This document shows positions 1-6,996 of a DNA stretch of 10,087 nt, one piece after another; positions within the stretch are counted from its first letter, which is position 1; each line of letters begins with the position of its first letter. Position numbers and translations under genes: made by a program. The DNA is taken from NCBI GenBank assembly GCA_023459675.1, contig JAEWTC010000128.1:1-10087 (forward strand), written 5' to 3'. This stretch comes from Bacillota bacterium (GTDB lineage: Bacteria; Bacillota; Clostridia; Christensenellales; Aristaeellaceae). Below the pieces are notes generated by a model. That model saw only the letters and a program-made list of their open reading frames with translations. It ran no database searches and was not told the origin of the DNA.

Positions 1-8
1 GAAACGAG

Positions 9-983
9 GTGCGCAGGTTGCTGAACCATCAAACGAAAACCGCCGTACAAATGAAAAGCGGCATTCCCTACCGCGCCATACCCTTTCGCAAGCGGCTGTG
101 GATGCAGCGCCAGCTCATGCTGATGAGTGTCCCGATGCTGTTGTATATTCTGCTGTTTAACTATTTCCCGCTTTGGGGATGGATAACGGCATTCATGGAT
201 TATAATCCCGCCAAGCCGCTGTTGGAAAACGAGTGGGTGGGGATGAAGAACTTCATCTGGCTGTTTTCCAAGCCGGAGTTCATCCGCGCCATTCGCAACA
301 CCTTTGCCATGGCCGCGATCAACCTGGTGTTCGGCTTCGTGTTTCCCATTCTGTTGGCGCTGTTCCTAAACGAAATCCGCACACGGAACTTCAAGCGCAC
401 GGTACAGACCGTTACCTACCTTCCGCACTTCTTAAGCTGGGTAATCGTCGTGGGCATCGCGCAGACGATCCTCGCCAGCGATGGCGCGATCAACCGCCTC
501 TTGCAGTCGCTGGGGCTGATCAACAAACCGATTTTCTTCCTGGGGGAAGGCAAATACTTCTGGTGGCTGGTCGGCGGCATCAACCTGTGGAAGGAATGCG
601 GCTGGAACGCCATCATTTATCTTGCCGCCATGAGCGCCATCAGCCCGGAGCTTTACGAGGCCGCGGATATGGACGGCGCGGGCCGGTTTGACAAAATGTT
701 CCACATCACGCTGCCGGGGATCAAGAGCACGTTCATCGTGCTTCTGGTCATGAACATCGGCTACCTGATGGAGGCGGGCTTCGAAATCCAGTATCTGATG
801 GGCCAGAACGTCGTGATGGACTGGTCCCAGACGGTGGATATCTTTGCCCTCAAATATGGCATTACCAAGGGCCAGTACAGCCGCGCCATCGCCGCGGGTA
901 TCTTCAAAAGCCTTGTGTCCATCGCCCTGATGCTGAGCGCGAACTTCACCGCCAAGCGCTTGGGCGAAGACACACTGCTGTAA
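9..983 (+). CDS. Carbohydrate ABC transporter permease, LplB-like
   Basis: Inner-membrane subunit of a binding-protein-dependent sugar importer. With the next gene it should form the heterodimeric channel through which an oligosaccharide or sugar derivative passes. Hydrophobic segments are visible near residues 36-62, 97-120, 135-155, 185-210, 240-262 and 295-315. The cytoplasmic EAA loop, which docks the ATPase, is at residues 217-238 (EAADMDGAGRF, ending ITLPG). The N-terminal block around residues 36-60 (QLMLMS...LFNYFPLWGW) is typical of LplB-type permeases. Length, 324 aa, suits the family. The start is uncertain: GTG at 9 has only eight visible upstream bases with no convincing ribosome binding site, an in-frame ATG lies at 51 without one, and the frame stays open to the window edge, so the real start could be earlier. 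The next permease follows after 13 bases. The family is clear; the substrate is unknown. Confidence 0.9.
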   Translation: MRRLLNHQTKTAVQMKSGIPYRAIPFRKRLWMQRQLMLMSVPMLLYILLFNYFPLWGWITAFMDYNPAKPLLENEWVGMKNFIWLFSKPEFIRAIRNTFAMAAINLVFGFVFPILLALFLNEIRTRNFKRTVQTVTYLPHFLSWVIVVGIAQTILASDGAINRLLQSLGLINKPIFFLGEGKYFWWLVGGINLWKECGWNAIIYLAAMSAISPELYEAADMDGAGRFDKMFHITLPGIKSTFIVLLVMNIGYLMEAGFEIQYLMGQNVVMDWSQTVDIFALKYGITKGQYSRAIAAGIFKSLVSIALMLSANFTAKRLGEDTLL

Positions 984-996
984 GGAGGCGGGAGCT

Positions 997-1914
997 ATGA
1001 TCAAAACGGAGGCGCGCAGGCAAAACTCCTACTTCCACAAACATTCCCCGTTTCCGTTTATCAACGGCTTGGTGATGGTTCTGATCGTGTTTATCACGAT
1101 GTACCCCGTCATCAACACCATCGCGATCTCGTTTAACGACGGCACCGACGCCGTCCGCGGCGGGATCGGGCTGTGGCCGCGCCAGTTCAGCCTGAAAAGC
1201 TATGAAACCATCTTTGCGGATGAGATCATCTTCAACGCGTTTTTCATCACCGTGGCGCGCACCGCAATCCAGACGGTTTTGAACGTCCTCATCACCTCCA
1301 TGCTCGCCTACGCGCTCAGTCGCAGGGAATACGTGCTGCGCAAGTTCATCACCACGCTTTTCGTGCTGACGATGTACGTAAACGCGGGCCTCATCCCCAA
1401 CTATCTGCTCATCCAGCGTACGCTGGGGTTGAGCAAGAGCTTCTGGGTGTACATCATTCCCACGATGATGTCTTGCTTCAACATGATCATCACCCGCACG
1501 TTCATCCTCAACCTGCCAGACGCGCTGGTGGAAAGCGCGCGGATCGACGGCGCGGGCGACATCTACCTTTTTTGGAAGATCATCTTCCCGCTGTGCATGC
1601 CGGTGCTTGCCACGGTCGCCCTGTTCGTAGCGGTCGGCGCATGGAACAGCTGGTTTGACACGCATCTGTACAACGCCAGCAAGGTGCAGCTGCACACGCT
1701 GCAGTATCTGCTGAAGATGAAGCTCGCCACCACCGTCAACAACGCAAACTCCGCTTTGACGACGGTCGATGCGGCGGCCAGCACCACCAATACGACCCCC
1801 GTCACCATCCGCGCGGCCATCACCGTGGTATCCGCGGCGCCCATCGTGGTGATTTACCCCTTCCTGCAGCGCTACTTCGTGGTCGGGCTGCAGGTGGGCA
1901 GCGTCAAGGGCTGA
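997..1914 (+). CDS. Carbohydrate ABC transporter permease, YtcP-like
   Basis: Second membrane subunit of the sugar importer, partner of the LplB-like permease just upstream. It begins at ATG 997, preceded by GGAGG at 984-988, immediately after the first permease's stop codon. Membrane segments lie near residues 22-46, 80-106, 115-138, 148-170, 198-217 and 270-292. The EAA-type loop is at residues 179-198 (ESARIDGAGDIY, ending KIIFP). The C-terminus (YPFLQRYFVVGL, then GSVKG) matches the conserved end of the YtcP/AraQ-like permease group. At 305 aa it is a normal length. No solute-binding protein gene follows; transcription ends at the hairpin 23 bases downstream. In related operons the binding protein usually neighbours this pair, so here it is probably upstream of the window. 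The substrate cannot be read from the permeases. Confidence 0.93.
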   Translation: MIKTEARRQNSYFHKHSPFPFINGLVMVLIVFITMYPVINTIAISFNDGTDAVRGGIGLWPRQFSLKSYETIFADEIIFNAFFITVARTAIQTVLNVLITSMLAYALSRREYVLRKFITTLFVLTMYVNAGLIPNYLLIQRTLGLSKSFWVYIIPTMMSCFNMIITRTFILNLPDALVESARIDGAGDIYLFWKIIFPLCMPVLATVALFVAVGAWNSWFDTHLYNASKVQLHTLQYLLKMKLATTVNNANSALTTVDAAASTTNTTPVTIRAAITVVSAAPIVVIYPFLQRYFVVGLQVGSVKG

Positions 1915-1936
1915 GCTCTGCTTTGCGAATACAATC

Positions 1937-1968
1937 AAAAAATGTGATCCTTCGGATCACGTTTTTTT
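1937..1968. terminator. Bidirectional intrinsic terminator between convergent operons
   Basis: A perfect 7-bp stem, GTGATCC (1944-1950) and GGATCAC (1954-1960), closes a TTC loop. It extends by a T-G wobble (1943:1961) and an A6/T6 arm (1937-1942 with 1962-1967). On the + strand it is followed by seven T; on the - strand the A run gives six T after the stem. It therefore can end both the permease operon and the minus-strand regulator operon. The TGA stop of the minus-strand response regulator (1957-1959) lies inside the stem. Confidence 0.9.
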
Positions 1969-3300
1969 GTGCCGGTACAATTCCGGCGTCATGCCGTAAC
2001 GCTGTTTGAAATGCCGCAGAAAACGCTTGTAATGCTCATATCCAACGGCTTTAGCAACGGCGGACACGGAAAGCTCCGTTCCGCGCAGCAGTTCGGCGCC
2101 GCGCGTGATGCGCTGCTGCGTAAGCCATTCCCGGAAACCCAGCCCCTGCTCCTCCTGAAACTTGCGCCCCAGATAGGTGGCGTTGTATTTCAGCGCGGCC
2201 GCGACGGCATTCAGCGATACGCGCTCGCTCTGGTGCTCCGCGGCGTAGCGTACCATCGCGTCGCTGACGCGCTCCTGCGCGGGGGCGAGCAGCCCGATGG
2301 CAAGCAGGCACAGCGTTTGAAACGCTTCGTCCTGCGCCGCCAGAAAGGTCTGCATGGCGGTTTCCTTGTCCTTGAAAAAACCTGCGCACGCGGAAACCAG
2401 CTGCCGGCGCGCCCGCTGCGCCGCGCTTGCGCCGCAGTCCGCGCAGAACTGCTCCAGCTCCACGCACAGGGCCGTGCATTCGTCGGGCTGCCGCAGGGCG
2501 ATGGCACGCACAAGCGCATCCACGTGTTGGGTCAGGGCCGTGCGGCAAACCCTGTCCAGCTGGTCGGCCAGCTGCTTGCGCAGCCCCGCCAAATTCTCCG
2601 GCTGCGCGGGCGGCCCGGCAACGGTCAGCTGCCGCTTGCACTCGTGAAGCAGGGCGATCGAATTCGTATAATCCGGGGCGTCGTCGAAGGGGGATCGCTG
2701 CAGCACCAGGTATTCCTTATCCTCCACGATGTGCACCGTCGCCATTCCCGGCTTGAACTGGGCAAGCAGCGCCTGCACGATGGCGTAGGGCAGCGGGGCG
2801 CCCCAGGTGGAAAGCCCCCAAAGCATGCCGCCGGGCAGCGCCGCGCCCGGCGCGCCGCCGTCGCTCAGCAGCGCGGCGATGGCATGGTGGGCGGCTTTGC
2901 TGCGCTGGCTTGCGTTCGCGTCCTTTTCCAGCAGCTTGCGGCGCACGTGGGCAAGCACCACGGCCGCCTCGGCGGGTTCCACGGGCTTGAGCAGATATCC
3001 GGCCACGCCGATCTGCAATGCGTTTTGCGCGTAATGAAAGTCGCTGTACCCGCTTACGATCACGCACTCGCCGTCAAAGCCCGCGTCCCGCGCCGCGCCG
3101 AGCAGCTCCAGCCCGTTCATGCCGGGCATGCGGATGTCCGTCACTAAAAGCTCGGGCTTCCACACCGGCAGCAGCTTCAGCGCTTCGTCCGCGCTTTTGC
3201 ACTCGGCGCAGACGGTGAAGCCTTCCGCCTGCCAGTTGATCAACAGCTTCAGGCCTTCCAGCGCCAGGGGTTCGTCGTCCACAAGCATGACGCGTAGCAT
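1957..3300 (-). CDS. YesN-like response regulator with AraC-type DNA-binding domain (RR2)
   Basis: Cytoplasmic two-component response regulator, 447 aa from the chosen start. The N-terminal receiver domain (about residues 1-120) has the acidic pair D8/D9 in VDDEP, the phospho-acceptor D55 in VTDIRMPG and the conserved lysine K105 in YLLKPVEP. A middle region of about 230 residues is divergent. A C-terminal AraC-type double helix-turn-helix covers about 359-442 and ends GMTPELYR. The start is ATG at 3300: it has GAGGGG at 3308-3313 seven bases upstream, lies four bases from the kinase stop, and gives the family's usual beginning (MLRVMLVDDEP). An in-frame ATG at 3342 would add 14 atypical residues and overlap the kinase. 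The second recognition helix is unusual (GYEHYKRFLRHFKQ, where most relatives have YFS before the phenylalanine-lysine pair). It is probably phosphorylated by the adjacent YesM-like kinase; targets are unknown. Confidence 0.92.
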   Translation of the reverse strand: MLRVMLVDDEPLALEGLKLLINWQAEGFTVCAECKSADEALKLLPVWKPELLVTDIRMPGMNGLELLGAARDAGFDGECVIVSGYSDFHYAQNALQIGVAGYLLKPVEPAEAAVVLAHVRRKLLEKDANASQRSKAAHHAIAALLSDGGAPGAALPGGMLWGLSTWGAPLPYAIVQALLAQFKPGMATVHIVEDKEYLVLQRSPFDDAPDYTNSIALLHECKRQLTVAGPPAQPENLAGLRKQLADQLDRVCRTALTQHVDALVRAIALRQPDECTALCVELEQFCADCGASAAQRARRQLVSACAGFFKDKETAMQTFLAAQDEAFQTLCLLAIGLLAPAQERVSDAMVRYAAEHQSERVSLNAVAAALKYNATYLGRKFQEEQGLGFREWLTQQRITRGAELLRGTELSVSAVAKAVGYEHYKRFLRHFKQRYGMTPELYRHKKT

Positions 3301-3304
3301 CGGC

Positions 3305-5038
3305 TCACCCCTCTTTTGGCGCGGGAATGCGGATGACGGCAATCATGCCGCGCTCCTCGGCGATTTTCAGTTCCAGCCCCGCGGTGTTGCCGTAGTGCAG
3401 CAGCAGCCGCCGGTAAATATTCTGCAGGCCGACGCTCGTGGGCATGTCCTCGGGGCTTTTGATCTGCCGGAGCAGCTCCTCAAGGCGCGAGGGCTTCAAG
3501 CCCACGCCGTTGTCGCTGACCTCCACCACCAGCGCGCCGTCCTCCTCCACGCGGGCGGATACGCGGATCACGCCCTGCTCGCTCATGTTCTGCACGCCGT
3601 GCTTGCAGGCGTTTTCCACAAGCCCCTGCACGCTCATCACCGGCACGGTGCGGGCCTGCGCCTCCGGCGTTACGTTCACCTCATATTTCAGCTTGCTGTG
3701 AAAGCGGAACTGCTCGATGGTCAGCACCATGCGCACAAACTCCAGCTCCTCGCTGAGCGGCACCACGTCGTGCTTGGTGTCCACCATGCGCCTCAGCAGC
3801 TTGCACAGCGCGCGCAGCACCGTAGCCTCCTCCTGATGGCCGTCGCGCACGCTTAGCACCAGCAATGCGTTCAGCGTGTTGAACAGGAAATGCGGATCCA
3901 CCTGCGCCTGCAGGTACTTAAGCTCCGCGCGTACGGTTTCCAGTTCCATGTTTTTCTGCCGGAGCTGGAGTACGTACAGGTCGTCGATCAGCTGCCGCAG
4001 GCGCGCGCCCATGTCGTTGAAATGGGCGGTCAGCTCGCCGATCTCGTCCCGCCCCGAATCCCGGGAGATGGGGGAGAAATGCTCGGCGGTCATGCTATCC
4101 ATATGCCGCAGCAGGCGCTGGCTGCGCCGCGCGATGGAGCGGGAGAAAACCAGCGCGATGACCGCCGCGAACACCGAGCATACCACGCCCAGCAGCAGGC
4201 CGATCCAAACCGCGCGCCGGATGCTCTGGTTCATGTGCTCCACGTTGATGTTGGCCAGCAGCTTCCATCCCTGCATGGCGGTACGGTCGCCAAACGACAG
4301 ATACAGGTCCGTTTTCTCCGGAGGGCGGATGCTGCGGTTGGTAATGAAGCTGTCCTGCAGGCTGCCCGGGTAGCACACGGCCGTGCCGTCCGGCGCGACC
4401 AGATAGATGGACAGATACGAAAGCTCATCCATGATCATCGAGTAGATGGGCTCCATGTTCAGGTCGATGCGCAGGATCTGGGTAAAAGGCGAGCCCTCGT
4501 GCAGCAGGCGGGTCATGCACAATTGCAGAATGCTGGTCTGGCCCACCTGCTGGCGGAGGTACACCTTGAGCCGCGCGTCGGTGGAAAGATCGGTGGGGTA
4601 CCACTCCTCCTCCTTCACCTTGGGCGTTATGTAGATGTTATACCCGCCGTTGAACATGGTGAAGTTATCGCTGTACAGCGAGATCGTGGTCACCTGCTGG
4701 TCGTAGGCCAGCTGATAGCGGTTGATGATCTGCCTGAGCCCCACATAATAGGTGGTGTAGTACTCCGTCGGGCTATCGTAGATGCGTTCCATAATGGTTT
4801 GCAGCTGGCTGTCCGACGATATGGCGTTGGACAGCGAAACAACCCCGGAAAACCGCGTGTTCAGGGTTGAGTACACCCGGTTGAGCGATTGCTCCGCGTT
4901 GTGCTGTTCCCGGATGCGGATCTCGGTGGTCACGTTGGTCAGCACGTAGATGAGCAGCACGCAGATGGGCAGCAGCACGCCCAGGATGTACAGCAGGATG
5001 AACTTGGAACGGATCGGCAGATCATTGATGCGTCGCAT
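3305..5038 (-). CDS. YesM-like membrane sensor histidine kinase
   Basis: Sensor kinase of the Gram-positive carbohydrate-responsive YesM family (LytS/YesM type, His_kinase plus HATPase_c), 577 aa. A first membrane helix (about 12-36) and a second (about 275-298) bracket an extracellular sensor of about 240 residues, of the Cache kind common in this family. A HAMP linker follows (about 299-355, with DEIGELTAHFNDM). The phosphorylation site is H383 in QVDPHFLFNTLN. The ATP-binding domain has the N box around N476 (VQGLVENACKHG), a G1 box at 509-513 (DNGVG) and SVGLQNIYRR near 535-544. It appears complete. ATG 5038 has AAGGAG at 5046-5051 and overlaps the end of the upstream response regulator by 17 bases, implying translational coupling. 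It probably senses an extracellular sugar or a ligand-loaded binding protein and phosphorylates one or both flanking YesN-like regulators. Confidence 0.94.
   Translation of the reverse strand: MRRINDLPIRSKFILLYILGVLLPICVLLIYVLTNVTTEIRIREQHNAEQSLNRVYSTLNTRFSGVVSLSNAISSDSQLQTIMERIYDSPTEYYTTYYVGLRQIINRYQLAYDQQVTTISLYSDNFTMFNGGYNIYITPKVKEEEWYPTDLSTDARLKVYLRQQVGQTSILQLCMTRLLHEGSPFTQILRIDLNMEPIYSMIMDELSYLSIYLVAPDGTAVCYPGSLQDSFITNRSIRPPEKTDLYLSFGDRTAMQGWKLLANINVEHMNQSIRRAVWIGLLLGVVCSVFAAVIALVFSRSIARRSQRLLRHMDSMTAEHFSPISRDSGRDEIGELTAHFNDMGARLRQLIDDLYVLQLRQKNMELETVRAELKYLQAQVDPHFLFNTLNALLVLSVRDGHQEEATVLRALCKLLRRMVDTKHDVVPLSEELEFVRMVLTIEQFRFHSKLKYEVNVTPEAQARTVPVMSVQGLVENACKHGVQNMSEQGVIRVSARVEEDGALVVEVSDNGVGLKPSRLEELLRQIKSPEDMPTSVGLQNIYRRLLLHYGNTAGLELKIAEERGMIAVIRIPAPKEG
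3308..3313 (-). promoter_or_regulatory. Ribosome binding site deciding the RR2 start
   Basis: GAGGGG on the minus strand lies seven bases before ATG 3300 and just inside the 3' end of the kinase gene. Its spacing supports 3300 rather than the upstream in-frame ATG at 3342. Confidence 0.75.
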
Positions 5039-6521
5039 GGGCGTTCTCCTTTATGGCGGTGGCGTTGCGGTAGGCGACGGGGCTCATCCCCATGCGGCTG
5101 CGAAACAGGTGGGAGAAGTAATCCACGTCGCGAAACCCCACGGTAACGGCAATCTCTCCGATAGGGCTCACGGTTTGCCGCAGCAAGAGGCAGGCGTGGT
5201 CGATGCGGGTGATCAATAGCAGCCGGTGGAACGTGGTTCCCATGTGCTTTCGCACCAGCTGCCCCAGATACGCGGGGTTCATGTGCAAATCGCCCGCGAT
5301 CCGGTTTAGGTTCAGCGCTTCGGCGTACCGCGTGCGGATCGCGGCAACCGTTTCCTGTACGGGCAAGGGCAGCGCGTTTTCGGCTTCCTTGGTCATCGCG
5401 CGGCGGATTAAGCGCAGCTGATCGCAAAACGCGCGCAGCCATTGCGCCGTCTCGGCGGTGTCCTGCTGCCACAGCGGGTGGCTGAGCGAACCCCGCAGGT
5501 CGCTGGTTTCAACCGGGAGCATGGCGTCCAGCGTCGCGGCCATGCAGCGCAGGGAAAACAGGCCGGGCCTGGCCTCCGCGGCCGCCTTGAACAGCGCCGC
5601 GATCGCGGCTTCCAGCGCGTCCGCGTTTTCCAAAAGAAGCGCGTTGCGCAGGGCGGGCAGGCGTGCGGCGTCCAGCCAGGCGGCGGTTTGCGCGTCGAAG
5701 GGGCGGTAAACCCGCAGGGCGCCCAAAGACTCGTAAAAAACGCCTTGCGCGTCCAGCGCTTCCTGCAGGCTTTTGGAAAAGCCCTGTATTCCGGTATAAA
5801 CGCTGCCGGCGCTTAGCGTATAGGCTTCGGGGTGCACCAGCAGCGCCGTCAGGCGCTCCAGCGCCGCGTTATCCCTTTCAATCTGCTGGAAAAACAGGCC
5901 GTATTCCTTGGGGGAAAGCTCAAAAAGCACGGCGTCGCTGGACGCGAGCACAAGCCTTGCGTGCTCGGGTATCGCGCCGCGCCGGTGCGTAATCACCGCG
6001 CAGTAGCAAGGCTCGTCCGCCTGCAGCTTTAAAAGGATACCGGCCCGCAGCGTCGCTTCGGCGCTGTCGTCGCCGCAGGCGATGCGGCTGAACACCTCGT
6101 CGGTCAGCACGGAAATCATCCTGCCCTTTTGCGCTGCGGCCTGCCGTATGTCCAGCTCCTCCTTCACCCGCAGCAGCGTGCCTTCCACTTCCTCGGGATC
6201 GATGGGCTTGAGCAGGTACCCAAACGCATGGGAGCGGATGGCGGACTGTGCATAGCTGAAATCGCGGTACCCGCTGAAGAAAAGTATCAGCACGTCGGGG
6301 TGGTAGCGGTTGACGATGGCGGCCAGATCGGTACCCAGAATGCCGGGCATCCGCACGTCGGTAATCAGCAGGTGCGGCTGCAAAGTATCCACCAGGTGCA
6401 GCGCTTCCTGCGCGTTCGCAGCCTCACCGCTTAATGTAAACCCGCAGCGCTGCCAGTCGATCATCAAACGCATCCCTTCCAGCATGAAGGGTTCGTCGTC
6501 CACGATTACCGCGCGATACAA
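5022..6521 (-). CDS. YesN-like response regulator with AraC-type DNA-binding domain (RR1)
   Basis: First gene of the minus-strand regulatory operon, 499 aa. The receiver domain (about 1-120) has D8/D9 in VDDEP, phospho-acceptor D55 in LLITDVRMPG and K105 in YLLKPIDP. A long divergent middle region (about 125-395) is followed by an AraC-type double helix-turn-helix at about 399-486. This has a standard second recognition helix (GFRDVDYFSHLFRS) and the family end GMSPVAYR, then a 14-residue tail. The start is TTG at 6519-6521. It is supported by AGGCGGTGAT at 6525-6534, one mismatch from an ideal ribosome binding site, by a family-typical N-terminus, and by an in-frame TGA upstream with no ATG or GTG between. 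The end overlaps the kinase start by 17 bases. It shares architecture with RR2 but differs in the helix expected to read DNA, so the two probably bind different sites. Confidence 0.92.
   Translation of the reverse strand: MYRAVIVDDEPFMLEGMRLMIDWQRCGFTLSGEAANAQEALHLVDTLQPHLLITDVRMPGILGTDLAAIVNRYHPDVLILFFSGYRDFSYAQSAIRSHAFGYLLKPIDPEEVEGTLLRVKEELDIRQAAAQKGRMISVLTDEVFSRIACGDDSAEATLRAGILLKLQADEPCYCAVITHRRGAIPEHARLVLASSDAVLFELSPKEYGLFFQQIERDNAALERLTALLVHPEAYTLSAGSVYTGIQGFSKSLQEALDAQGVFYESLGALRVYRPFDAQTAAWLDAARLPALRNALLLENADALEAAIAALFKAAAEARPGLFSLRCMAATLDAMLPVETSDLRGSLSHPLWQQDTAETAQWLRAFCDQLRLIRRAMTKEAENALPLPVQETVAAIRTRYAEALNLNRIAGDLHMNPAYLGQLVRKHMGTTFHRLLLITRIDHACLLLRQTVSPIGEIAVTVGFRDVDYFSHLFRSRMGMSPVAYRNATAIKENAHATHQ
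5046..5051 (-). promoter_or_regulatory. Ribosome binding site of the YesM-like kinase
   Basis: AAGGAG on the minus strand, seven bases before ATG 5038 and lying within the upstream regulator's coding sequence. This supports coupling of the two genes. Confidence 0.8.
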
Positions 6522-6524
6522 TCT

Positions 6525-6534
6525 ATCACCGCCT
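6525..6534 (-). promoter_or_regulatory. Ribosome binding site deciding the TTG start of RR1
   Basis: The minus strand reads AGGCGGTGAT, matching nine of ten bases of AGGAGGTGAT, with three bases to TTG at 6521. A strong site can offset the weak start codon. Confidence 0.75.
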
Positions 6535-6579
6535 GTGTTGTTGTGGGGAAACAGCGATCATGGGCATCTTTGTCGCGCT

Positions 6580-6609
6580 ATTATACAACAGGTAAGCGGG
6601 CCATGGCAA
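6580..6609 (-). promoter_or_regulatory. Vegetative-type promoter of the RR1-kinase-RR2 operon
   Basis: On the minus strand, TTGCCA (6604-6609) serves as -35 with five of six consensus bases. It is separated by 18 bases from a perfect TATAAT (6580-6585). Transcription should begin near 6573, giving a leader of about 50 bases before TTG 6521. No other promoter-like sequence was noticed inside the three-gene operon. Confidence 0.75.
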
Positions 6610-6649
6610 CCGACGGCTGGAAGAACGGCTCCGTGGATCACCTTACGGA

Positions 6650-6673
6650 AATCCCCGTTGTCAATCCCCGTTG
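6650..6673. repeat. Two direct copies of an 11-base sequence upstream of the RR1 promoter
   Basis: AATCCCCGTTG occurs at 6650-6660 and 6663-6673, spaced 13 bases apart. Relative to the predicted minus-strand start near 6573 this is about -77 to -100. That is a position where AraC-type regulators often bind direct repeats, so an operator is possible but unproven. Confidence 0.45.
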
Positions 6674-6770
6674 CGGCGCACCGGCAAACGCCGGCGGGGG
6701 GAAGCCGTCCGCGCAAAGCGCGCCGGGCGGCGCCCATGGGGCGGCGCGGCCATCAAAACGCCGAAAACGC

Positions 6771-6799
6771 TTGTGTTTCGGCGGATACTGTGTTATACT
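6771..6799 (+). promoter_or_regulatory. Candidate promoter of the rimP-nusA-infB operon
   Basis: TATACT at 6794-6799 (five of six -10 bases) sits 17 bases after TTGTGT at 6771-6776, a weak -35 matching mainly the TTG. Transcription would begin near 6806 and give a leader of about 200 bases before rimP. An inverted repeat, GCCGAAA (6760-6766) and TTTCGGC (6776-6782), overlaps the -35. Confidence 0.6.
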
Positions 6800-6883
6800 C
6801 ACTCTGTTTGACGCAATCCAGAATGATTGACAGATAGAGCATTTCAGAAAGAAGGGTTTATCGAAAGAGTGGATATTGCTTCC

Positions 6884-6995
6884 TTTGCCGCATGGCGGAA
6901 AAGCCGGGAGACCCGAGCGTTTGTTCGGTCTTTGGCTTTACCGGCACCGCGCGGCGAATGGGGCAATAGCAAACCGCTCTTTTTGATTGCTTTTT
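6884..6995 (+). promoter_or_regulatory. Structured rimP leader with a terminator-like hairpin (possible attenuator)
   Basis: Three successive hairpins can be drawn. The first pairs TTT/CCGC with GCGG/AAA (6884-6901, ATG loop). The second pairs AAAGCC with GGCTTT (6900-6905 with 6934-6939) and, inside, AGAC/CGA with TCG/GTCT. The third pairs GCAAT (6963-6967) and CAAA (6970-6973) with TTTG (6982-6985) and ATTGC (6986-6990), followed at once by TTTTT (6991-6995) and then the rimP ribosome binding site. The first and second share bases 6900-6901, so they compete slightly. The last is a weak intrinsic-terminator shape (short, A+T-rich stem with a bulge), the kind expected to depend on NusA. Function is inferred. 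Confidence 0.5.
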
Positions 6996-6996
6996 G

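Noticed and set aside
946..1938. 330-aa minus-strand open frame opposite the YtcP-like permease
   Set aside because: Antisense to a well-conserved permease, composition dominated by Asp/His/Arg/Val, and no family resemblance.
1969..3147. 392-aa open frame on the + strand opposite RR2
   Set aside because: It lies wholly antisense to a clear receiver/AraC gene, is rich in Arg/His/Gly/Gln as expected from reverse reading of G+C-rich codons, and has no recognisable domain.
3301..3342. Longer RR2 starting at ATG 3342
   Set aside because: It adds 14 residues not seen in the family before MLRVMLVDDEP and overlaps the kinase gene, while ATG 3300 has a well-spaced ribosome binding site.
6762..6775. 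Partial match to a catabolite-responsive (cre/LacI-family) site, core GAAAACGCTT
   Set aside because: Only the left half and centre fit the consensus; several right-half positions differ, and such control is not expected for a rimP-nusA operon.
6543..6830. 95-codon + strand open frame in the intergenic region
   Set aside because: It crosses the minus-strand promoter, the hairpin cluster and the rimP promoter, has no ribosome binding site before its GTG, and shows no recognisable pattern.
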